From Variovorax sp. Sphag1AA (GTDB lineage: Bacteria > Pseudomonadota > Gammaproteobacteria > Burkholderiales > Burkholderiaceae_C), in the NCBI RefSeq assembly GCF_014192575.1, contig NZ_JACHYC010000006.1:496001-560000 (forward strand): a DNA stretch of 64,000 nt, given 5' to 3'. This document shows, piece by piece, positions 16,457 to 26,253 of this stretch. Position 1 is the first letter of the stretch. Each line of letters starts with the position of its first letter. Below the pieces are notes generated by a model. That model was given only the letters and a program-made list of their open reading frames with translations. It made no database searches and was not told the DNA's origin. A program made the translations under genes and the position numbers.

Positions 16457-17193
16457 TTCGACCTGTCGCCAGTCAAGGGCCCGAGCGGGCTCAACGGGTC
16501 GAGTGGATCGCCGCCGGTGCACTCCAGCCGATAGCCGAGGCCGTACACCGCTGACAGCAGGAAGCCGTTGGAAGGCACCAGATCGAGCTTGCCGCGCAGG
16601 CGCGAGATGTGGGTGTCGAGGGTGCGTGAGGGGGAATCCTTGATCTCGCCCCAGATGGCCTCGCGGATGTGCTCGCGCGAGAGCAGGCGGCCCATGTTCT
16701 GGAACATGAGGAAGGCGAGGTCGTATTCGCGGTGGCTGAGCTCGGCAGCCTGCCCCCTGATGCGGAGCGTGTGCGTCGCGGCGCTGAACTGGTAGTCGCC
16801 GAACGTCAGGTCGGTGCCATGCAGCGCCGGATAGGAACGGCGCAGCAGCGCACGCACACGTGCCTGCAGCTCCCCGACGCGGATCGGCTTCACCATGAAG
16901 TCGTCTGCGCCGGCAGCGAGGCCTTCGACCATGTCCGCCTCTTCATGCCGGTTCGTCACGAACAGGATGGGGATTCGGCTGTTGAGGTCATCACGGATCC
17001 ATCGCACCACGCGTGGGCCGTCCACGTCGGGCAGGCTCCAGTCGAGGATCAGCAGGTCGTAGCTCTGTTGCCGGAGATCGCGCAACAGGACCTTGCCTTC
17101 GGAGAAGGAATGGCACTCGTGGCCGATGTCCTCCATGGTGTGCCGGATGAGTTCGAGCTGGCACGGCTCGTCGTCGAGCGCTGCAATTCGCAT
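16453..17193 (-). CDS. OmpR-family response regulator
   Basis: The 246-residue protein has a receiver domain (MRIAALDDEPCQLELIRH; acidic pocket D7-D8, phospho-acceptor D51 in LLILDWSLPD, T80, K102 in FMVKPIR) and a C-terminal winged-helix DNA-binding domain (LSHREYDLAFLMFQNMGRLLSREHI, SRTLDTHISRLRGKL, VYGLGYRLE). The ATG at 17193 is supported by AGGGAA about 8 bases upstream; a longer in-frame form would add about 70 poorly conserved residues. It is the first gene of the operon and is coupled to the CHASE2 kinase by a four-base stop/start overlap. The C-terminal tail is unusual in its proline/leucine repeats (DPLDPLSPLGPLTG). Confidence 0.94.
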   Translation of the reverse strand: MRIAALDDEPCQLELIRHTMEDIGHECHSFSEGKVLLRDLRQQSYDLLILDWSLPDVDGPRVVRWIRDDLNSRIPILFVTNRHEEADMVEGLAAGADDFMVKPIRVGELQARVRALLRRSYPALHGTDLTFGDYQFSAATHTLRIRGQAAELSHREYDLAFLMFQNMGRLLSREHIREAIWGEIKDSPSRTLDTHISRLRGKLDLVPSNGFLLSAVYGLGYRLECTGGDPLDPLSPLGPLTGDRSK

Positions 17194-17317
17194 TCCATTC
17201 CCTGTATCTTGTTTTGGCGCTGACCCGTCGACTTGCACGAGCCGCGCGAGCGTCAGTGTACTCATGGCCAGACGATTGGGGTTCACCATCCGGCGACCTG
17301 CTGCGCATGCTGAAATT

Positions 17318-17334
17318 GCTATGGATTTCGTAGC
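17318..17334. repeat. Short inverted-repeat element, copy 1 (GCTAT-N7-GTAGC)
   Basis: GCTATGGATTTCGTAGC lies in the 263-base gap between the response regulator and pntAA. It differs at two positions from a second copy at 32298-32314. The ends GCTAT and (A/G)TAGC are inverted repeats. The remainder of the gap contains no gene that I can support and presumably holds the two divergent promoters. Confidence 0.6.
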
Positions 17335-17456
17335 TGCGATGTCAATAAGGATGCGCCCTGAGCCGCATGTCCGTGCCGTGACAAAGGAGCGACTTCGGGG
17401 GAGCGTCTTCATGTAAGCTCGGGCGCCAATTCCAACGCTTCCCGAGGAGATTTCCC

Positions 17457-18599
17457 ATGCTCATAGGCGTGCCGGCCGAAACTGCGCCAGGCGAAACCAG
17501 AGTGGCCGTCACGGCGGAGACCGCGAAGAAACTGGTGGCGCAAGGCCATACCGTTCGAGTGCAATCGGGAGCGGGCACGATCGCCAGCGTCACCGATGCG
17601 GCCTACCAGGCAGCGGGCGCGGAGATCACCGATGCTGCAGGCGCCTTCGGCTGCGAGATCGTGCTGAAAGTGCGCTCGCCCGACGAGCGTGAGATCACCC
17701 TCATGAAGCCTGCGACCGCGCTGGTCGGCATGCTCAACCCCTTCGACGCCGCGGGCCTGCAGCGACTGGCTGCAGCCGGCCTCACCTCCTTCGCGCTCGA
17801 AGCTGCCCCGCGCACCACGCGTGCGCAGAGCATGGACGTGCTCTCCTCGCAGGCCAACATCGCCGGCTACAAGGCCGTGATGATGGCCGCCGACAAGTAC
17901 CAGCGTTTCTTCCCGATGCTGATGACCGCTGCCGGTACCGTGAAGGCGGCCCGTGTCGTCATCCTCGGCGTTGGCGTGGCCGGATTGCAGGCGATCGCTA
18001 CTGCCAAGCGGCTCGGCGCGGTCATCGAGGCTTCGGACGTGCGTCCCTCGGTCAAGGAGCAGATCGAATCGCTCGGCGGCAAGTTCATCGATGTGCCGTA
18101 TGAGACCGCCGAAGAGAAGGAAGCCGCAGAAGGCGTCGGCGGCTATGCGCGCCCGATGCCCCCGAGCTGGCTCGATCGCCAGAAGATTGAAGTCGCCAAG
18201 CGCGTGGCACTGGCTGATGTGGTCATCAGCACCGCGCTGATCCCCGGCCGCGCCGCACCGACGCTGATCACCGAAGACATGGTCAAGTCCATGAAGCCAG
18301 GCTCGGTCATCGTCGACATCGCCGCCGGCAAGGGGCCTGTCAATCCCGATGGTGGCATCGGCGGCAACTGCCCGCTCTCCGAAGCCGACAAGACGGTGGT
18401 CAAGCACGGCGTGACGATCATCGGCGAGACCAACCTGCCCGCGCTCGTAGCGGCCGATGCTTCCTCGCTCTATGCGCGCAACGTGCTCGACTTCCTCAAG
18501 CTCGTGCTGCCGAAGGAGGGTGGGCTCAAGATCGACCTCGAGGACGACATCGTCGCCGCCTGCCGCATGACGCAGGACGGCCAGGTCACGAAGAAGTAA
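17457..18599 (+). CDS. pntAA: NAD(P)+ transhydrogenase subunit alpha, part 1
   Basis: The NAD(H)-binding domain I of proton-translocating transhydrogenase, which uses the proton gradient to make NADPH from NADH. The 380-residue protein starts MLIGVPAETAPGETRVAVTAET, shows the RSPDEREITLMKP and AQSMDVLSSQANIAGYKAV signatures, and has the Rossmann motif VVILGVGVAGLQAIATAKRLGA. It lacks the membrane helices that are fused on in E. coli PntA; those are encoded by the next gene, so this is the split-alpha arrangement. GAGGAGA lies about 8 bases upstream of the ATG. pntAB follows after 32 bases. Confidence 0.95.
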   Translation: MLIGVPAETAPGETRVAVTAETAKKLVAQGHTVRVQSGAGTIASVTDAAYQAAGAEITDAAGAFGCEIVLKVRSPDEREITLMKPATALVGMLNPFDAAGLQRLAAAGLTSFALEAAPRTTRAQSMDVLSSQANIAGYKAVMMAADKYQRFFPMLMTAAGTVKAARVVILGVGVAGLQAIATAKRLGAVIEASDVRPSVKEQIESLGGKFIDVPYETAEEKEAAEGVGGYARPMPPSWLDRQKIEVAKRVALADVVISTALIPGRAAPTLITEDMVKSMKPGSVIVDIAAGKGPVNPDGGIGGNCPLSEADKTVVKHGVTIIGETNLPALVAADASSLYARNVLDFLKLVLPKEGGLKIDLEDDIVAACRMTQDGQVTKK

Positions 18600-18631
18600 A
18601 CGAACGACGAGAACCCCGAGGAGAAGAACCC

Positions 18632-18961
18632 ATGGATCCCGTTTCCCATACCGTCATCAACCTGATCATCTTCGTGCTGGCCATCTATGTGGGCTATCAC
18701 GTGGTGTGGACTGTCACGCCGGCGCTGCACACGCCGCTGATGGCCGTGACCAACGCCATTTCCGCGATCGTCATCGTGGGCGCCATGCTCGCTGCTGCAC
18801 TCACCGAATCGACGCTCGGCAAGACCATGGGCGTGCTCGCCGTCTCCTTGGCGGCGGTGAACGTCTTCGGCGGCTTCCTGGTCACCCGGCGCATGCTGGA
18901 GATGTTCAAGAAGAAGGACAAGAAGGCAGCCCCTGGCGCCGAGAAGGCGGAGGGCCACTGA
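18632..18961 (+). CDS. pntAB: NAD(P)+ transhydrogenase subunit alpha, part 2 (membrane)
   Basis: A 109-residue integral membrane protein forming part of the proton channel (domain II). It has three hydrophobic stretches: VINLIIFVLAIYVGYHVVW, AVTNAISAIVIVGAMLAAAL and TMGVLAVSLAAVNVFGGFLV, with the typical VTRRMLEMFKKKD end. The lysine-rich C-terminal tail is cytoplasmic. AGGAGAA lies upstream of the ATG. It ends a single base before the pntB start, consistent with one operon and equal stoichiometry. Confidence 0.94.
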   Translation: MDPVSHTVINLIIFVLAIYVGYHVVWTVTPALHTPLMAVTNAISAIVIVGAMLAAALTESTLGKTMGVLAVSLAAVNVFGGFLVTRRMLEMFKKKDKKAAPGAEKAEGH

Positions 18962-18962
18962 C

Positions 18963-20453
18963 ATGTCGATGAACGTCGTCACGCTGCTCTATCTCGTCGC
19001 CAGTGTCTGCTTCATCCAGGCGCTCAAGGGCCTCTCGCATCCGACCACTTCCATTCGCGGCAACATCTTCGGCATGGTCGGCATGGCCATCGCCATCCTG
19101 ACGACCGCGGCACTGATCGTGCAGCTCTCGGGCGGCAAGGCCATTGGCATGGCCTGGGTGCTGCTGGGACTCGTCGTCGGCGGCGGCTACGGCGCGTATC
19201 GCGCCAAGACCGTCGAGATGACGCAGATGCCCGAACTGGTGGCCTTCTTCCACAGCATGATCGGCTTGGCGGCCGTCTTCATCGCGGTGGCGGCGGTGGT
19301 CGAGCCCTGGGCCTTCGGCATCACGCCGGCGCCGGTGGCTGCGGCCGTGGGCGTGCAGACGCCCGAAGGCGCCGCGATCATCGACGGCTTCCTGCGCTAC
19401 GCGATTCCTGCTGGCAACCGGCTGGAGCTCTTCCTGGGCGCGGCCATCGGCGCGATCACCTTCAGCGGCTCGGTCATCGCCTTCGGCAAGCTCTCGGGCA
19501 AGTACAAGTTCCGCCTCTTCCAGGGCGCGCCGGTGCAGTTCAAGGGCCAGCACATGCTGAACCTGATCCTCGGGCTCGTGACCATCGGCCTGGGCCTGGT
19601 CTACATGGCCACCGAGAGCTGGTTCGCCTTCCTGCTGATGGTGATCCTGGCCTTCGTGATGGGCGTGCTGATCATCATCCCGATCGGCGGGGCGGACATG
19701 CCGGTGGTGGTGTCGATGCTCAACAGCTACTCGGGCTGGGCGGCCGCCGGCATCGGCTTCAGCCTGAACAACGCGATGCTGATCGTGGCCGGCTCGCTGG
19801 TGGGCTCTTCGGGTGCGATCCTGAGCTACATCATGTGCAAGGCGATGAACCGCTCGTTCTTCAACGTGATCCTGGGCGGCTTCGGCGGCGAGGCGGCTGC
19901 AGCGGGTGCCGGTGGCGCCAAGGAGCAGCGGCCGGTCAAGAGCGGCAGCGCGGACGACGCGGCCTTCGTGCTCAGCAATGCCGAGACGGTGATCATCGTC
20001 CCGGGCTATGGCCTGGCGGTCGCCCGGGCGCAGCACGCGGTCAAGGAACTCGCGCAGAAGCTCACCGAGCATGGCGTGACGGTGAAGTACGCGATCCACC
20101 CGGTGGCGGGCCGCATGCCGGGCCACATGAACGTGCTGCTCGCCGAAGCCGAAGTGCCCTACGACCAGGTCTTCGAGATGGAAGACATCAACAGCGAGTT
20201 CGGCCAGGCCGACGTGGCGATCATCCTGGGCGCCAACGACGTGGTGAACCCGGCAGCCTTGCAGAAGGGCACGCCGATCTACGGCATGCCGATCCTGGAG
20301 GCCTACAAGGCCAAGACGGTGATCGTGAACAAGCGAAGCATGGCCGCGGGCTATGCGGGCCTGGACAACGAACTGTTCTACATGGACAAGACCATGATGG
20401 TCTTCGGCGACGCCAAGAAGGTGGTCGAGGACATGGCAAAGGCCATCGAGTAA
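18963..20453 (+). CDS. pntB: NAD(P)+ transhydrogenase subunit beta
   Basis: The 496-residue subunit carries the remaining proton-channel helices (from MNVVTLLYLVASVCFIQALKG to about residue 270) and the NADP(H)-binding domain III. Domain III shows VIIVPGYGLAVARAQHAV (the GYG nucleotide motif), HPVAGRMPGHMNVLLAEA, GANDVVNPAA and NKRSMAAGYAGLDNELFY, all hallmark PntB segments. The first part also has SVAFFHS-like residues (ELVAFFHSMIGLAAV). Length is slightly above the E. coli protein. A hairpin lies downstream, so this is the last gene of pntAA-pntAB-pntB. Confidence 0.96.
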   Translation: MSMNVVTLLYLVASVCFIQALKGLSHPTTSIRGNIFGMVGMAIAILTTAALIVQLSGGKAIGMAWVLLGLVVGGGYGAYRAKTVEMTQMPELVAFFHSMIGLAAVFIAVAAVVEPWAFGITPAPVAAAVGVQTPEGAAIIDGFLRYAIPAGNRLELFLGAAIGAITFSGSVIAFGKLSGKYKFRLFQGAPVQFKGQHMLNLILGLVTIGLGLVYMATESWFAFLLMVILAFVMGVLIIIPIGGADMPVVVSMLNSYSGWAAAGIGFSLNNAMLIVAGSLVGSSGAILSYIMCKAMNRSFFNVILGGFGGEAAAAGAGGAKEQRPVKSGSADDAAFVLSNAETVIIVPGYGLAVARAQHAVKELAQKLTEHGVTVKYAIHPVAGRMPGHMNVLLAEAEVPYDQVFEMEDINSEFGQADVAIILGANDVVNPAALQKGTPIYGMPILEAYKAKTVIVNKRSMAAGYAGLDNELFYMDKTMMVFGDAKKVVEDMAKAIE

Positions 20454-20475
20454 CGCGGCCGCCATCAAAACCACA

Positions 20476-20501
20476 ACGGGCCGCAGAGATTCGCGGCCCG
20501 T
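20476..20501 (+). terminator. Hairpin after pntB
   Basis: A perfect 9-bp stem, ACGGGCCGC (20476-20484) with GCGGCCCGT (20493-20501), and an 8-base loop, starting 23 bases after pntB. There is no T-run, so termination would be weak or Rho-assisted. Confidence 0.5.
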
Positions 20502-20566
20502 GCCGCTTGGATACGTCAAGTTACGATAGCGGCAATTTTTCCTATCGAGATTCTGGAGACTTCAAC

Positions 20567-22246
20567 GTGACTGACCGCCCCTGGCTTTCGAGCTATCCGC
20601 AAGGCGTGCCTGCCGACATCGACGCTTCGCACTACACCTCGCTCGTCGGGCTGATGGAGGAGAGCTTCACCAAGTACGCCGATCGCACGGCCTACAGCTT
20701 CATGGGCAAGGACGTGAGCTACGCGGAGGTCGACCGCCAGAGCCGCGCCTTCGGGGCGTATCTGCAAGGCATCGGTCTCGCCAAGGGCGATCGCGTCGCG
20801 GTGATGATGCCGAACTGCCCGCAGTACCCGATCGCAGTCGCGGGCCTGCTGCGTGCGGGCCTCATCCTGGTCAACGTCAACCCGCTCTACACCCCGCGCG
20901 AACTGGAGCACCAGCTCAAGGATTCCGGCGCCAAGGCCATCGTGCTGATGGAGAACTTCGGCACCACGCTGCAGCAGTGCCTCGCGCACACGCCAGTCAA
21001 GCACATCGTGCTGGCCTCGATGGGCGATCGGCTCGGCATGTTGAAGGGCGCGATCGTCAACTACGTCGTGCGCAACGTGAAGAAGCTGGTGCCCGCGTAC
21101 AGCCTGCCCGGCGCGGTGCGCTTCAATGACGCGCTCGAGAAGGGCGCGACGCGCAAGCTGCAGGCGCCGGCGCTCGGTCCCGATGACGTCGCGGTGCTGC
21201 AATACACCGGCGGCACCACTGGCGTCTCGAAGGGTGCGGTGCTCCTGCATCGCAACGTGATCGCGAACGTGTTGCAGTCCGAGGCGTGGAACGATCCGGT
21301 CATGCAGAAGGTGCCGGCCGGCGAGCAGCCGACGAGCGTCTGCGCGCTGCCGCTGTATCACATCTTCGCGTTCACGGTCGGCATGATGCTGTGCATGCGC
21401 ACCGGCGGGAAGCTGATCCTGATCCCCAATCCGCGCGACATCGCGACAACGCTCAAGGAACTGTCGAAGCACACCTTCCACAGCTTCCCGGCGGTGAACA
21501 CGCTGTTCAATGGCCTCGCGAACCATCCCGACTTCAACACCGTCAACTGGAAGAACCTGAAGGTCTCCGTCGGCGGCGGCATGGCCGTGCAAGGCGCGGT
21601 CGCCAAGCTCTGGCTCGAGAAGACCGGCTGCCCGATCTGCGAAGGCTATGGCCTTTCGGAAACCTCGCCCTCGGTCACCTGCAACCCGACCACTAGCATT
21701 GCCTACACCGGCACCATCGGCGTGCCGTTGCCGAGCACCTACGTGAAGCTGGTCGACGACGACGGCAACGAAGTCGCGCCCGGCCAGTCCGGCGAACTGG
21801 CGGTGATGGGGCCGCAGGTGATGGCCGGTTACTGGCAGCGTCCCGACGAGACCGCCAAGGTCATGACCGCCGACGGTTACTTCAAGACCGGTGACGTCGC
21901 AGTCGTCGATGAGCGCGGCTACTTCAAGATCGTCGATCGCAAGAAAGACATGATCCTCGTGTCGGGCTTCAATGTGTATCCGAACGAGATCGAGGACGTC
22001 GTCGCACAGATTCCGGGCGTGCTCGAATGCGCGGCGGTCGGTATTCCCGACGACAAGACCGGCGAAGCAGTGAAGCTCGTGATCGTCAAGAAGAACCCCG
22101 ATCTCACTGAAGCCGAGGTGCGCGCGTTCTGTCACGACAACTTGACGGGTTACAAGCGGCCGCGCGTGATCGAGTTCCGCACCGATCTGCCCAAGACGCC
22201 TGTCGGAAAAATTCTGCGCCGCGAGTTGCGCGACACCAAAAAATAA
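20567..22246 (+). CDS. fadD: Long-chain fatty acid--CoA ligase
   Basis: An acyl-CoA synthetase that activates fatty acids with ATP and CoA for beta-oxidation. The 559-residue protein has the AMP-binding P-loop YTGGTTGVSKGAVLLHRN, the GYGLSETSPSVTCNP motif, the FACS signature region GYFKTGDVAVVDERGYFKIVDRKKDMI and VSGFNVYPNEIE, and the C-terminal catalytic lysine in PKTPVGKILRREL. The start is GTG at 20567, supported by TCTGGAGA about 7 bases upstream and by the standard beginning TDRPWLSSYPQGVPADID. Open sequence to the left is a shadow of pntB. It precedes the dipeptide transporter genes by 51 bases; whether they share a transcript is unclear. Confidence 0.95.
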   Translation: MTDRPWLSSYPQGVPADIDASHYTSLVGLMEESFTKYADRTAYSFMGKDVSYAEVDRQSRAFGAYLQGIGLAKGDRVAVMMPNCPQYPIAVAGLLRAGLILVNVNPLYTPRELEHQLKDSGAKAIVLMENFGTTLQQCLAHTPVKHIVLASMGDRLGMLKGAIVNYVVRNVKKLVPAYSLPGAVRFNDALEKGATRKLQAPALGPDDVAVLQYTGGTTGVSKGAVLLHRNVIANVLQSEAWNDPVMQKVPAGEQPTSVCALPLYHIFAFTVGMMLCMRTGGKLILIPNPRDIATTLKELSKHTFHSFPAVNTLFNGLANHPDFNTVNWKNLKVSVGGGMAVQGAVAKLWLEKTGCPICEGYGLSETSPSVTCNPTTSIAYTGTIGVPLPSTYVKLVDDDGNEVAPGQSGELAVMGPQVMAGYWQRPDETAKVMTADGYFKTGDVAVVDERGYFKIVDRKKDMILVSGFNVYPNEIEDVVAQIPGVLECAAVGIPDDKTGEAVKLVIVKKNPDLTEAEVRAFCHDNLTGYKRPRVIEFRTDLPKTPVGKILRRELRDTKK

Positions 22247-22297
22247 GGGTTCCGCCGGGGACGAGACCCGGCATCGCTCTTGCATATTGGGTGATGA

Positions 22298-23304
<1,007 letters not shown>

Positions 23305-23308
<4 letters not shown>

Positions 23309-24201
23309 GCTCGGTGGCTGTTCCTTCCAACAAGAGCGCGCCGCCCGGCCCGTGGCGCGAGTTCTGGATTTCGTTTTCCGCCAATCGCGGCGCGGTGATC
23401 GGTCTCGGCGTCATCGTGCTTCTGCTGCTGGTAGCGCTCTTCGCGCCATGGATTGCGCCGCATGCGCCCAACCAGACCGACAGCAGCGCCTTCCTGCGAC
23501 CTCCTGCATGGCAGGCAGGTGGCTCCATCACGCATCTGCTCGGCACCGACGCCATCGGTCGCGACGTACTTTCACGGTTGATGTATGGCGCGCGACTGTC
23601 GTTGTCGATCGGTGTCGCGGTGGTGGCGATCTCGGTCGCAGTCGGCATTGCGCTCGGCATGGTCGCTGGCTTCTTCCGCGGCATCCTCGAGATCGCGATC
23701 ATGCGGCTGATGGACGTGATCCTCACGCTGCCGAGCCTGCTGCTCGCCATCGTGATCGTCGCGATTCTGGGACCGGGACTCATCAACGCGATGCTCGCCG
23801 TTGCGATCGTGGTGTTGCCGCACTACGTGCGCATCACGCGCGCGGCGGTCATCTCCGAAGTCTCGCGTGACTACGTCACTGCCGCGCGCGTGAGCGGCGC
23901 CGGCACGCTGCGCCTGATGTTCAGCGAAGTGCTGCCCAACTGCGCCGCGCCGCTCATCGTGCAGGCCTCGCTCGGTGTCTCGACTGCGATTCTTGATGCG
24001 GCCGCACTGGGCTTCCTCGGCCTCGGTGCGCAGCCGCCTTCACCGGAGTGGGGAACCATGCTCGCCGATGCACGTGAATTCGTGTTGCGTGCATGGTGGG
24101 TCGTCACCTTCCCTGGCCTCGCGATCCTCGCCGCCGTGCTTGCGTTCAACCTGCTGGGCGACGGCTTGCGCGATGCGCTCGATCCCAAACTCAAGCGATA
24201 G
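23305..24201 (+). CDS. dppC: Dipeptide ABC transporter permease DppC
   Basis: The second permease, 298 residues. After a short cytoplasmic N-terminus and TM1 (GAVIGLGVIVLLLLVALFAPWIAPHAP, diagnostic of DppC/OppC), the motif LLGTDAIGRDVLSRLMYGARLSL and the EAA loop SRDYVTAARVSGAGTLRLMF are visible. The ATG at 23305 overlaps the dppB stop; longer in-frame forms run back into dppB. The dppD start follows after 2 bases. Confidence 0.94.
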
Positions 24202-24203
24202 CC

Positions 24204-25223
24204 ATGGCACTCCTCGACATCCGTGATCTCCACGTGGAGTTCCCTTCGCAGGGCGGCACGCTGCATGCGGTCGATGGCGTGAGCCTCAGGCTCGAAGAAG
24301 GCGAAGTGCTCGGCATCGTCGGCGAATCGGGTTCGGGCAAGAGCGTCACGATGATGGCGCTGATGGGCCTCATCGGTTGGCCCGGCCAAGTGCGTGCGGA
24401 GCATCTGCGCTTTGCGGGGCACGACCTGCTCGGCTTGACCGACAAGGCACGTCGCGGCCTCGTCGGCAAGGACATCGCGATGATCTTCCAGGAGCCGACG
24501 ACCAGCCTCAACCCGTGCTTCACGATCGGCTGGCAGCTCATGGAAACCATCCGGCTGCATCTGCGTCTCGACAAGCGCGAAGTGAAGAAACGCGCGATCG
24601 AGCTGCTCGAACAGGTCGGCATCCCGGCTGCTTCGTCGCGGCTCAACAGCTATCCGCATCAACTCTCAGGTGGCATGAACCAGCGCGTGATGATCGCGAT
24701 GGCGATCGCGTGCAATCCGCGTCTCCTGATTGCCGACGAGCCGACCACCGCGCTCGACGTCACCATCCAGGCGCAGATCCTCGACCTGCTGCGCACGCTG
24801 CAGAAGGAGCGCGGCATGGGGCTCGTGCTCATCACGCACAACATGGGTGTGGTCAGCGAGATGGCGCAGCGCGTGGCCGTGATGTATGCCGGCCAGCTGA
24901 TGGAAGAGCGCAGCGTGGACGATCTCTTCGCGATGCCGCAGCACCCGTACACCGCCGCGCTACTTGCTGCGCTGCCCGAGCGCGCGACCGGCGAGCAGCG
25001 ACTGGCGACCATCGCCGGCGTGGTGCCTGGCGTGCATGACCGGCCGGCGGGTTGCCTATTCGCGCCGCGCTGTGCCTATGCCACGCCGCATTCGCACGCC
25101 GTGCGTCCCGAGCTGCGCGAATGGCTCGGCGGACAGGTGCGCTGTCACTATCCGCTCGGCGAGCGGGATCGGGATGCGCACCGTCTGCGGGATGGCGGCC
25201 AGGTCGTGGAGTTCGTGCGATGA
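24204..25223 (+). CDS. dppD: Dipeptide ABC transporter ATP-binding protein DppD
   Basis: One of two ATPases energising the importer. The 339-residue protein has Walker A GESGSGKS (residues 40-47), Q-loop region MIFQEPTTSLNPC, signature LSGGMNQRV, Walker B LLIADEPTTALDV and the H-loop LITHNMGVV. The C-terminal OppD/F extension has the cysteine-containing CLFAPRCAYA and CHYPL segments that often bind an iron-sulfur cluster in this group. The start overlaps nothing but lies 2 bases after dppC; its stop overlaps the dppF start (ATGA). Confidence 0.95.
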   Translation: MALLDIRDLHVEFPSQGGTLHAVDGVSLRLEEGEVLGIVGESGSGKSVTMMALMGLIGWPGQVRAEHLRFAGHDLLGLTDKARRGLVGKDIAMIFQEPTTSLNPCFTIGWQLMETIRLHLRLDKREVKKRAIELLEQVGIPAASSRLNSYPHQLSGGMNQRVMIAMAIACNPRLLIADEPTTALDVTIQAQILDLLRTLQKERGMGLVLITHNMGVVSEMAQRVAVMYAGQLMEERSVDDLFAMPQHPYTAALLAALPERATGEQRLATIAGVVPGVHDRPAGCLFAPRCAYATPHSHAVRPELREWLGGQVRCHYPLGERDRDAHRLRDGGQVVEFVR

Positions 25224-26239
25224 GCGAGGTCGTGGTCGAGGCGAAGGACCTGCAGCGCGTCTACACCGTGCGGCGCGGTTTGTTCCATGCGCCGGCGCAT
25301 CTGCAGGCCGTCGGCAGCATTTCCTTCAAGCTGGAGAAGGGCCGCACGCTCGCAGTGGTCGGTGAATCGGGCTGCGGCAAGTCGACGCTCGCGCGCATGG
25401 TCTCGCTGATCGAGAAGCCCACGGCCGGCTCGCTGACGCTGGTGGGGGTCGATGCGGTTCATCCGCCCGCTGACCGCAAGCGCGAGCTGCGCCGCGCGGT
25501 GCAGCTCGTGTTCCAGAACCCCTACGGATCGCTCAATCCGCGCAAGAAGATCGCGACGGTGCTCGAGGATCCGCTGGCCATCAACACCACGCTCGGCAAG
25601 GCGGAGCGCGCCGCAAAGGCGCGCGAGATGCTCGCGCGCGTCGGCCTGCGGCCCGAGTACGCGAACCGCTATCCGCACATGTTCTCCGGCGGGCAGCGGC
25701 AGCGCATCGCGATCGCGCGTGCGCTCATGCTCGGTCCGCAGTTGCTGGTGGCCGACGAGCCGGTGTCGGCGCTCGACGTGTCGATCCAGGCGCAGGTGCT
25801 GAACCTGCTCGCGGACTTGCAGGCGGAACTCGGGCTTTCGTACCTCTTCATCTCGCACGACCTTGGCGTGGTGCGTCACATCGCGCATGACGTGCTGGTG
25901 ATGTACCTGGGCCATGCGGTCGAGCAGGGTCCGAAGGCGCGCATCTTCGCGCGGCCGCTGCATCCCTACACGCAGGCTCTGCTGGCGTCGACGCCGGGCC
26001 TGGCCGAGCAGCGCATCGTGCTCAAGGGCGAATTGCCATCGCCGCTTTCGCCGCCACCGGGCTGCGTGTTCAACACCCGCTGCGCTCATGCCACCGAGCG
26101 TTGCCGCGCCGAGCGCCCGTTGCCGCGTCTGCTCGACGAGCGGCTGGTGGCTTGCCATCACGCCGAAAAGTTTCTGGATGGCGTGGCCGTGGGCCACGTC
26201 GACCATTCCCCGCCCGCCGTTGCGCGGATTCAACCCTGA
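25220..26239 (+). CDS. dppF: Dipeptide ABC transporter ATP-binding protein DppF
   Basis: The second ATPase, 339 residues. It has Walker A GESGCGKS (residues 48-55), LVFQNPYGSLNPRKKI at the Q-loop, signature FSGGQRQRI, Walker B LLVADEPVSALDV and the H-loop FISHDLGVVRHIA. The C-terminal CVFNTRCAHATERC segment carries the cysteines usual in DppF/OppF. The ATG at 25220 overlaps the dppD stop codon. dppA starts 14 bases after its stop. Confidence 0.95.
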   Translation: MSEVVVEAKDLQRVYTVRRGLFHAPAHLQAVGSISFKLEKGRTLAVVGESGCGKSTLARMVSLIEKPTAGSLTLVGVDAVHPPADRKRELRRAVQLVFQNPYGSLNPRKKIATVLEDPLAINTTLGKAERAAKAREMLARVGLRPEYANRYPHMFSGGQRQRIAIARALMLGPQLLVADEPVSALDVSIQAQVLNLLADLQAELGLSYLFISHDLGVVRHIAHDVLVMYLGHAVEQGPKARIFARPLHPYTQALLASTPGLAEQRIVLKGELPSPLSPPPGCVFNTRCAHATERCRAERPLPRLLDERLVACHHAEKFLDGVAVGHVDHSPPAVARIQP

Positions 26240-26253
26240 AGGAGCAGAGTCTC

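Noticed and set aside
19835..20566. An N-terminal extension of fadD
   Set aside because: It overlaps pntB in another frame. A GTG with a Shine-Dalgarno at 20567 gives the standard FadD beginning.
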